A stretch of 64,000 nucleotides of DNA from Juglans regia (taxonomy: Eukaryota > Streptophyta > Magnoliopsida > Fagales > Juglandaceae): the NCBI RefSeq assembly GCF_001411555.2, contig NC_049914.1, positions 12,932,582 through 12,996,581 on the forward strand. The letters run 5' to 3'. Below, piece by piece: positions 55,723 to 64,000 of the stretch. Both the position numbers and the translations under genes were made by a program. The notes below the pieces were generated by a model. That model did no database searches. It saw nothing but the letters and a program-made list of their open reading frames with translations, and was not told the DNA's origin. Numbering within the stretch: the first letter of the stretch is position 1; every line of letters begins with the position of its first letter.

Positions 55723-57505
55723 TAGTGGTGGACAGCGGGCCCCACACCCAGTTGTCCCACCCCGCCCCCGCCCATGTGAGGTGGGGGTTCCAGCCCACTT
55801 GAGAGGAGTGCAGGGGGCCCCGCCCACACCCTGGAGGCCTGCGGAGGCTAGGGACGGAGGGGGCTAAGTTTTGCTCCACTTTTCCTCCCCCCGCTTCAAT
55901 ATATATATATAATTAAAATTATATATATTTAAAAAAAAAAATTCCATAACTAAGTGAAATTGCGCCGTTTTGTCCATGTTTCAACTTTAGTTAAATTTCC
56001 CCCCTCCGCCCCCCTTCCCTCGCGCTGCGTCCTTCTCGAACTCCCTTCTCTCTCATACTCACTCTCTCTCTATCTCTCACTCTCTCGCTTGATCTCTTTT
56101 CTCTCTCACAAACTCGCACGATTGCACGAGCACCACCGGGACTCCACCGTCGTTTGAACTTTGTATTTTGCAACTTCGCATTCGCCTTCACTCCAAAGGT
56201 AGGACCTAGATTTTATTTTTTGAGTTTTGGATTGGAGATTGGAGGAATGATGGGTTGAATCGAAGATGGAGGATGCGAATGATTGTGAATTTGTGTGCTG
56301 TGGATTGATTTAAGGGTTTCGATTAGAACCCTAAATTGATTTAGGGGTTTCAATTATAACCCCTGAAATCTCAATTTATGGGTTTCAATTGAAACCCCTG
56401 AAATTTTAATTTATGAGTTTGAATTAAATTTAAATTAATTTAACATCCCATCCTTTCTGAGACTGCCCGTTGTATGTTGGTCATCTCTATTAGCACCGTT
56501 GCCTAGAAGTCAGTTTTTAGTATCAGAGGGCGCATATTGGATCTTTTCTGTAGTTCATTGTCTCCTACAACTGTGGAGACATTGATATGCACACAGAGTT
56601 GGACGATGGAAAATGATATTTATGCTCTTGATGTTTTAGATTTTAAGGAGACCGACGAAAAGGGTGGTGATCAGTCTGGATTTAGACCATCTGGTAATTA
56701 TTGTTTTTATTTTATTATTTTGATTTATTTATATTCATTTCGATTTCATCAGTATTAATTTTTGTATTGATTGATGTAGCAACACATGAAATGACTTAGA
56801 CGATGTTTATCTCCACTGCAATATGAATATGTGCTAAAGGCTCAAAAGACTACCCATCCGGGCTGCCCCAAATGTCACAGTCAAAGAACCAAACAACTCG
56901 CCTCTATCTTTAGATTCTTAATTTTTTAGAATATTGAAATTTAAATCAGTTGTACATATTATGTATTTGATTTGTAATTTTGTATTGTTGATACAATGTC
57001 CCTTGGACACATTTATTTGTGCTTTTGTAATTGTTTAGAATTTCCATTTTATTTTTGTAGTAGCTTAGTTATTATTATTATTTATTAGTTTATTAGGTAG
57101 TAGTGTTGTAGTTTGTAGTAGTACTTCATTATAGTCTAAATTAATAAATTTGTATCATGTATATATTATTTTTATTTATGTAACTTTTTTTTAATCAGGT
57201 TTTTTAACTCTTTTTTTTTTAACTTCTAATTTTATGGGCCCAAAATGGCCCAGAAACTGTTTCTGGACCATTTTAGCGGTTTGGCCCAGAAATCGCTTCT
57301 CGACCTTTACCCCAGTAGAGGGGGGAGGGGGGAGGGGGGGGGGGACGGATGACCCCCTCTCACCTGCACCCCGTTATCCGGGATGGGGTACCCTGCCCCT
57401 GCACTCCTGGGGCGGGGGACGGGCCGAAAACTTTAGACCCCGCCCATGCGGGGCGGGGGCCTGGGTTGGGGCTTCCTCGCCCCGTAGGGGTAGGAAGAAC
57501 CCCTA
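55723..57505 (+). mobile_element. hAT deletion derivative keeping leader and hATC segment, 1783 bp
   Basis: Ends TAGTGGTGGACAGCGGGCCC and GAAGAACCCCTA; 8 bp target duplication GCACCACC (55715-55722) / GCACCGCC (57506-57513), one mismatch. A CT-rich leader (55990-56200) ends TCCAAAGGTAGGA, a plausible splice donor, as in the hAT at 45.5 kb. Most of the transposase is deleted; only the 3' part remains (56450-56640). The GC-rich ends match the MITEs at 35509 and 61923. Confidence 0.85.
56450..56660 (+). pseudogene. hAT transposase C-terminal (hATC) fragment
   Basis: Across one stop the plus strand reads ISTVA, a stop, KSVFSIRGRILD, then SSLSPTTVETLICTQSWTM. This corresponds to the dimerisation motif (A-x-ESAFS-x-GRxLxxxRSSLxPxTVExLICxQxW) of hAT transposases. 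Nothing upstream of it is preserved. Confidence 0.85.
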
Positions 57506-57544
57506 GCACCGCCAAGTCACTAGCACCCAAACTCAAATAATCAT

Positions 57545-58116
57545 ACCAAGCCATTATTAATGCCTTAATTTGCACAACATACTAGAAGGGAGGAAAGAAT
57601 CATCCCTAGCCCATGATAATGATTCTGGCTTTGATACGGTATTTTTCGTGTTCATCTATAAAATAAATAGCAAATAAAAAGAAATGAAAAGAGACACAGA
57701 CATTTATGTGGTTCGATATAATATCTACATCTACTGGTTGCTTGGGGGCGAAATATACTATAAAGGGTGATTTTACAATCTCTCATGGTCTCACATCTCA
57801 CAATACAATGGACAAATTTAGAGATCTTCTTTTGGAGTCAATATATATGATAGAATTTGCACGTAGGGAGCTTGTGTGGAGAGCCTGTAGAGAGTTTGTG
57901 GAGAGAGCTTGTGTGGATCTTGTAAGATTTGTGGGGATCTCCTCCTTATATAGAGGTATATTTCTTTAGAGTGATTGAGTCTAACTTGCCTTGCGAAGCA
58001 TTTTCCTTTTAGGAGTCTTAGTTAACTTGTCTTTTCTCTTTTTGGCTTTCATCTCTTAACTTGATTTTCGGTCTTATCTCGAGGCTAGATTATAGGCTGT
58101 TGATTTGACCCCTAGA
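57545..58116. repeat. Dispersed LTR-like repeat, copy B
   Basis: Begins TTAATGCCTTAATTTGCACAA, identical to the start of copy C at 60512. Shares TTTATGTGGTTCGATATAAT, GGTGATTTTACAATCTCTCATGG, CTCACAATACAATGG, GAGCTTGTGTGGA, ATCTCCTCCTTATATAGAGG and GAGTGATTGAGTCTAACTTG with copies A and C. Ends near TTTGACCCCTAG. Confidence 0.65.
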
Positions 58117-58645
58117 GATGCTCGCAATTCTTAAGGCCAATTTGCTCACCAAGAAAGCATTCAGAATCTTCAATTCAATAATTTGCAAAATAAATTTGGT
58201 GAAAATTGGTCCCTAGTTTCCTGTTTGGTCCCTCGTTTTCTGTTTATTTCTGTGATCATTTTTGCTATTGTTGGTAGTAGTGGATTTCCTTCCCCTTAGT
58301 GTAAGTCGTCGTTTAATGTTCCCATTTTGGGGTTGATGTTATAGTTTGTTTGCAATAACCCGCGTTGAAGTGGTCAGGGAACCCATTGACTCCCTAAATC
58401 CACATTAGGCGGTTGTCAAGCCCGTCGACTTGTTTCCGAAGGAAACCCACGCAAGGCGGTTGTGGAGCTTAGTGGCTTCTTCCCGAAGGTAACCCCCTAG
58501 CAGCAGTTGTGGCACGAGTGTAAACACTCGGTGTTTGCTGGAGAAGACATTATGCGAGGGTCACAGAGTCTGTTGACTTGCGCGTCTGTTTCAATGGTGA
58601 GGGTCGCTGGGTCATACGGCTTGTGCGCCCATTCCATTTCACCGA

Positions 58646-59110
58646 GAGTCTTTTTGCTCGCATATGGTGTTTTGGGGGGTCGCGGGTTCATCTGACCTCC
58701 ACTTCCTTTGAGGCACCACGAGTCTTTTTGCTCACATATGGTGTTTGGAGGCTTGCGGAGTCATCTGACCTCCGCGCCCTTTGTGGCACCATGAGTCTTT
58801 TTGCTCGCATATGGAGTTTGGAGGGTTGCGGGGTCATCTGACCTTTGCGCCCTTTGAGGCATTGCGAGTCTTTTGTTCACATATGTTGTTTGGGGGCTCG
58901 TGGGGTTGTCTGACCTCCACGCCCTTTAAGGCACCATGAGTCTTTTTGCTCACCTATCGTGTTTGAAGGGTTGCGGGGTCATCTGACCTTGCGCCCTTTG
59001 AAGCACCGCAAGTCCTTTTGCTCATGTATGGTGTTTGGAGGGTCATGGGGTCGTTTGACCTCTGTGCCTTTGAGGCACTGCGAGTTTTTTGCTCTCATAT
59101 GCTGTTTATG
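58646..59110. repeat. Minisatellite, ~73 bp unit, about 6.5 copies
   Basis: GAGTCTTTTTGCTCGCATATGG-like starts occur at 58646, 58720, 58793, 58866, 58938, 59010 and 59082, i.e. a period of 72-74 bp. Each unit continues with tgtttggagggttgcggggt, CATCTGACCT, GCGCCCTTTGAGGCACC. Confidence 0.95.
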
Positions 59111-59459
59111 GCGGGAGACTGAGTTCAATCGTGCGAGTGTGGTGTGAGGTGAAATTCATCCGTCCCGAGAGTCTTTCACCAAAAACTAAATAGGTAAGTG
59201 TAATGCAAATTACAAGTTTGAGAAAGACAAACTAGAGTGGCTTAGTTGCTATTCTCAATTCTTCCTTGCCTGAGATTGTTTGCTGCCGATAGTTTTTTAC
59301 GTAGTGGAAGTTGTTCGTATCTAATTATTTTTTTGTGATTTTTCCGTTTGCATATCCTCTTTGCTTTGGCACTAATAAAGGCCTCCACAGGCAGTGACAG
59401 AACCACATATATTGTCCATGGAGACCTTGGTCTGGTTGCATGATGGAGATGTCAGTTTT

Positions 59460-59563
59460 ATGCTCGCCGAGCGGCGTTGGTCTGGTTGCTCGCTGAGGGG
59501 CGTGGACCTAGTTGCTCACCCAGGGGCGAAGGCCTGGTTGCTCGCCAAGGGACATTGATCGTC
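59460..59563. repeat. Minisatellite, 26 bp unit, about 4 copies
   Basis: GGTTGCTCGC(C/T)GAGGGGCG-like units with TTGCT at 59486, 59512 and 59538 and a partial unit before. Scattered 'gctcgcc' words continue to about 59830. Confidence 0.85.
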
Positions 59564-60509
59564 GTGCAATGTTACTTGTTGTGTGGACTGCTCGAAGTTG
59601 TCTCCCTGGGCGAGGGAGCTTCTGTGGCGTGCAAATTTAATGGCGAATGACTCTTTGCCCGCCACAAGGGTAGTGGGCTACAGAGGGTGCAGACAAGGTT
59701 AGCTCCACGAGCTTACAATTGAGCTTCATGGAAGAAGGAGCCTTGCCATGGTGGAGAGGTGCTCGCCAAGGGATGCTTCCCACCATGCAAAGTTGCTCGC
59801 CGCGTGTCATTGCCTGCCAAGGTAGTGAACTGCTTGGCGAGAATGGCAAGTGCTAGTGGCGAGGAGCTCCAGGGAGGTCAAGAACCACCACACTGGCGAC
59901 AGATGACACCAGTGAGCAAGGTGGTAGTTGGCGATGGGCTGGCCGGCGCATGGAGACCTGACTTGGTGGTCCTTTGGTAGCGTGCATCCTCTGCCCGCAC
60001 TGTGCCCAACGCAATTGGCTTTTGGTGTATAGGAACCACCTCACTGACGAAAAAATTTACCGGTGGTGCGGCTGGGGGTGGCCCCTCGCTAGCTCACGCA
60101 TGCGTAGTGCTCCGCTGCGATGAGTGCCAGTGGGGGGCTCAACCATCGCAGTATCTTAGCCATGTAGGGTGGCAGCCCTTGAATCCCACCTTGCCACGGG
60201 GGTGCTCATTGTAGGACTTGTACGAGGAAAGATCAACTGGGTCCAAGGCATGCACCCCTTACATATGTTGTGCATGGCGTGCACAGTGCATTTGTCATGC
60301 GTGGCCTAAAAGCGCAACTACACACACTCTCTCCTTCTTTTTCCTTCCTTTTACAAAAAAGTATTAATGAAATAAAAAATTACAAGGAAATAGTTGATTT
60401 GATAGGAAAAAATTCTCTGGCTTTTGGAGACGATCTTGTGAGCCACGGAAATCACCTACTCCCCTTCCCAGCATTAAAAATAAAAAATTGATCTCACAGA
60501 CAGTGTCAA

Positions 60510-61118
60510 CTGTTAATGCCTTAATTTGCACAAAAGACCAGAAGGGAGAAAAGAATCATCCTCGGCCCACAATGATGATTTGGTCTTCGATATGGTATTC
60601 TTCATGTTCATCCATAAAATAAATAGTAAATAAGCAAATAAAAATAAATAAATAAAGACGCAGAGATTTACGTGGTTCGGTATAATGCTTACGTTACAGG
60701 TTGTTTGGAGGTGAAATCCATTATAATGCGCGATTTTACAATCTCTCATAACCTCATATATCTCACAATATAATAGAGAAATTTAGGGAAGATCCTTTGG
60801 AGTCACTATATGTGGTGGAGTTTGCATGTAGGAATCTTGTGTGGAGAGCTGGTGGAGAGCCTGTGGAGAGAGCTTGTGTGGAGCTTGTCAGATTTGTGGA
60901 GATCTCCTCCTTATGTAGAGGTCTATTTTTTTTAGAGTGATTGAGTCTAACTTATCTTGTGAAGCATTTTCCTTTTAGGAGCATGAATATCTTTCCTTCT
61001 AAGAGTCTAAGTTAACTTATCTTATCTCTTTTTGATTTTATCTCTTGATTTGATTTTCGACCTTGTCTCAAAGTTAAATTAATTATAAGCCGCTGATTTT
61101 ATCGATCCCTATAGCCAC
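60510..61118. repeat. Dispersed LTR-like repeat, copy C
   Basis: Same orientation and motif order as copy B, from TGTTAATGCCTTAATTTGCAC to GATTTTATCGATCCCTATAG. Contains an internal duplication of the GAGAGCCTGTGGAGAGAGC type and of TTTCCTTTTAGGAG / TTTCCTTCTAAGAG. Confidence 0.65.
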
Positions 61119-61922
61119 CATGTACCCGCCACCACACAAAACCTGTAGTTCCACTCTACGTACGACATGACACTTCCATTTATCGAATGGTGACCACTTT
61201 TTAGTCATTAATCTATTAGGATTTGGTCATATATATATATATATATATAATCAGTCCCGACTTGTGGCACTTCGCCCAACATATTGCATGCCCGCCATGC
61301 AAGGTGCCCGCTCGAAGCTGATCACAAATTTAGCGACATATTCAACTTCTTCTGCGAGATATTCAACTTCTTCCGCCTCATATAATATTGCAAGGATGGA
61401 TGGCATACAACGGGGTTGTTCTCGAGTTGCAATCCGACGCATCGGCTAATATAAAATTGCAAGCATGTATAGCACATGGTGCATGTCGTCCTTGGGGTGC
61501 GTTGTATAAAATCATCAACCGTGGAGTTGCCCTCCAACCATGCTCACCCCATGCCCTCATGAAGTAGCAGAGTCGTTCTCAACCTTTGTTAGGGCACCTT
61601 GCCTCATATAAAATTATCAATAGTGGGGTCACCCTTAAGCCATGATCAGTCTCCCGCCCCACCCACATTGAGTAGCGCATGTTGAGGATAGTCCTCAAGC
61701 CCTACTCGAAGACCTTGCCTCATATAAAATCCAAATATCTCCATTAGTAGAACAAGCATTAGTCCTCCATAAATGCTTCATGTAGGTATTCTTTGGGAAT
61801 TGGCCACTGAATTCCACAGTTGTCTAGCTTGCGAAAGTTCCCTTCAGGAACGAGTCATTGCAATGATCCATAACCACACATGTAAGTTACCTTTTGACTA
61901 AGCTATGCAATCGACTTGTGCG
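61119..61922. other. Intergenic sequence with small repeats
   Basis: No gene. (AT)n at 61230-61250; a short tandem 'atattcaacttcttc(t/c)gc' at 61337-61378; the phrase 'tgcctcatataaaatt' recurs at 61592 and 61712. Confidence 0.45.
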
Positions 61923-62546
61923 TAGGAGTGGGCAGCGGGGCCCCGATACCCCGCCCTGCTTCCGCTCCGCCCCGCATCTAGAGGCCCTAGCCGGGGCTGG
62001 TGACGAGGAGGGCCCCCCCCGCCCCGCATTTCCCCCGCCTCGCCCCCGTCCCCATTTTTTTATATATATTTATATATTATATACATATATATATAAACAT
62101 AAATATCTATTTATATTTTACAAATTATATATATATAAATATAAATTATAATTTGTTAGACTTATTCACAAAATATGTATTGACAAATTTGAAAACTACA
62201 TAGTTTAAAAACTAATACACTACAATTTACACAAAATATGCACTAACAAATTTAAAAATTACATAGTTTTTAAATTATAGTCATATTTAAAAAATTTAAA
62301 TTTATAATTTGGATCTAAAAATGCATTTTTAATTATTTTTACACTTATAAATAATTTTTAAATAAAATAAATATTGTGTTTTTTTTTTCAAGTGAAAAGA
62401 TGTGGGGCGGATGGGAATCCGCCCCGCACCCCGCCCCCGCATCCCGGGGGTGGGGGACGGGGGTGAAAACCCCATCCCCCTCCCCATGCAGGACGGGGTG
62501 CAGGGAAGAGGTGCCCCCGCCCCGTAGGGGGCGAGTAGCACCCCTA
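61923..62546. mobile_element. GC-ended hAT-type MITE, 624 bp
   Basis: Ends TAGGAGTGGGCAGCGGGG and GCGAGTAGCACCCCTA. Flanks CTTGTGCG (61915-61922) and CTTGCGTG (62547-62554) are an imperfect 8 bp duplication. The AT-rich centre (ACACTACAATTTACACAAAAT, GCACTAACAAATTTAAAAATT) is shared with the element at 35509-36091. Confidence 0.85.
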
Positions 62547-62724
62547 CTTGCGTGGGCCCATTTGAAAATGAGTCAACGAACCTAGCACCTAGCACAGGTG
62601 TATACAAATACAACCAAAAAAAAAAAAAACCCTTAACTTTGTCTTCTGCCAAGAATAACCCTTCTTGAATCTGCCTCAAGGCAAGAAATACTTGGCTATA
62701 AGTTGAACAAACAAGTTTCTTTTT

Positions 62725-62921
62725 GGATACAAAAATTATCTCATCTTACATTATCTTATCATTACAATTTTTTCAAATTTTAACATAAAATATAATAAAC
62801 AATTTAATTTTTTTAAATTTTAAAATAATAATAATATAAAAGATAATATTCTATCAATATTTTATTCGACTTATCTAAAATAATATCATATCATCTCACT
62901 ATCCAAACGAGACCTAAATAA
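62725..62921. mobile_element. TTTGGATAGTGAGATGAG-type MITE, inverted copy
   Basis: Reads ATCTCATCTTACATTATC at the left and ATCATCTCACTATCCAAACG at the right; reverse complement of the family seen at 36241 and 44829. Confidence 0.7.
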
Positions 62922-64000
62922 AAACAATCAGCAATCACGATTGGACTACTTATTCCATGCCAACAAGAAGTTGTATATTTTTCGATTCCATGACACTCTT
63001 TGCCAAACACGAGTTGTGTGCTCTTACGTCCACAAAAGACGAATCTCCTTGAGGCCCATTCTCGGAGGACCTTGCAACATTAAGCGCGGTTTGGTTTGCC
63101 ATATAAGATAATTTGTTTGGTTTGCCATATAAGATGAAATTATCTGAGTCTGTACAGATAAGATAATTTTGTCTATTTTAATTTTATATCTCTATTTTAT
63201 CTTTAAATTTTTAAACTCATCTCATTATTTTTTGACATAATCAGTAAAAAAATCTCACACACTAAAAAAGAAATTTCTTTGTGATTAAAATAGAATAATT
63301 AATAAGTCATTATTAAAATAATATATTTTCACAAAAAATTGATAACTTAGTGAGTATTGAATAGAAGTGTGTTTTGAGATTTTATTAGAAAATTCAAAAT
63401 TTAATAAATTATTTAAAACAAATCTACAACATAATTCATATACTTATTTATTACAATAATCAAAATTATTATATATAGAAAAATAAATAGATAAAAATAT
63501 CTTTTAAAAAAATAAATTATAAATTTCGGCCAACAACTTTCCAATATACTTTTTAATTAAATTATTTTTTAGAATAATAATATATTTAAGAATAATATCT
63601 TTTAAAAAAGAGAAATTGTTTTTTGAAATTATAGAATACTTTCGGCCAACAAATTTTTAATATATTTTGGGATTTAAATTTATTTATGATAGATTTTTTA
63701 ATTACTCATAAATAATATTTTTTATTAATATATTTATAACCATTTACTCAATCATTGATGGGACCAACACCTTTATCAAATAGTGCTTCTACACCCACAC
63801 ATGGGGTACCCTCGACTGGGATCCCGCCTAATGTGTTTCCTTCTTTTTTTTTTAGACATTTTTTTTATCATTTTTAAATATTTTTTCAAAAAATTCACAA
63901 CATCAATAAAAAATATTTACTTAATCATTAAGTTAAAAAAAAAAATCCAGTCGGAATCCCAATTGGGAATACCAAGTTGTGGTTTTAGTATTTTCTTTTA
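62922..64000. other. AT-rich intergenic sequence
   Basis: No gene. A direct duplication of TTTGGTTTGCCATATAAGAT lies at 63089-63108 and 63118-63137. The remainder is low-complexity A/T. Confidence 0.5.

Larger units (their letters stand above)
58117..60509. other. Non-coding interior between LTR-like copies B and C
   Basis: About 2.4 kb with no gene. GC-richer than its surroundings and containing two minisatellites (58646-59110 and 59460-59563). Short open frames on both strands do not show domains. If copies B and C are a pair of LTRs, this would be the interior of a non-coding (LARD-like) element. Confidence 0.45.

Noticed and set aside
57234..57540. GC-rich open frames with Gly/Pro/Arg text
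   Set aside because: They read through the GC-rich terminal region of a hAT derivative, the same sequence as in the non-coding MITEs.
58646..59110. CRISPR-like regular spacing
   Set aside because: Whole units repeat without unique spacers, and the context is a plant genome; it is a minisatellite.

Overview
This is a gene-poor, transposon-dense stretch of a plant nuclear genome, most likely a woody eudicot of the Fagales (walnut/pecan type). I infer this from a recurrent small element whose ends read TTTGGATAGTGAGATGAG, which I associate with Juglandaceae, and from the mix of chromovirus, LINE, TRIM, SINE and hAT remnants around one ankyrin/PGG gene. The assignment rests on recognition, not on a search. 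No RNA gene, CRISPR array or bacterial-style operon was seen.

Left part (1-29.9 kb). This part is almost entirely mobile DNA: the 3' part of a very long LTR (1-3121), a decayed PF04195-type gag-like gene on the minus strand (3.2-5.7 kb), a hAT terminal fragment (6.5-7.3 kb), a SINE (7.57-7.75 kb), a plus-strand LINE fragment (11-11.9 kb), a decayed hAT transposon on the minus strand (about 11.9-15.1 kb), a decayed full LINE on the minus strand (15.1-20.25 kb), a TRIM with PBS and PPT (20.48-20.86 kb), and two hAT-type elements. One of these, at 26.49-27.53 kb, carries a captured piece of a reversibly glycosylated polypeptide (UDP-arabinose mutase) gene with its promoter side and a splice donor.

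Central part (29.9-52 kb). One host locus on the minus strand accounts for this region. Three tandem exons (51.95-50.90 kb), each encoding a DUF4219/UBN2-like domain (copia gag-like), are followed by ankyrin-repeat exons (42.69-36.5 kb), further exons at 34.7-34.16 kb and a terminal PGG-domain exon (30.5-29.89 kb). All junctions in the first half are phase 1, so the exons read as one gene. Transposons have taken the locus apart. A solo LTR sits 284 bp upstream of the ATG, a hAT with a nested MITE and a hAT-type MITE carrying an RPL22 copy lie in intron 3, a 5.4 kb chromovirus splits the first ankyrin exon, and a MULE-like element and other small MITEs lie in introns 5 and 7. On this haplotype the gene is expected to give at most a truncated protein.

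Right part (52-64 kb). This part holds the 2645 bp solo LTR (exact 5 bp TSD), a 1.8 kb hAT deletion derivative that keeps the hAT dimerisation segment, a candidate non-autonomous unit made of two ~570-610 bp direct repeats enclosing minisatellites (57.5-61.1 kb), and another GC-rich-ended hAT MITE (61.9-62.5 kb). Eight hAT-type elements could be delimited by TIRs plus 8 bp target duplications (four exact). They form the dominant mobile population of the window.
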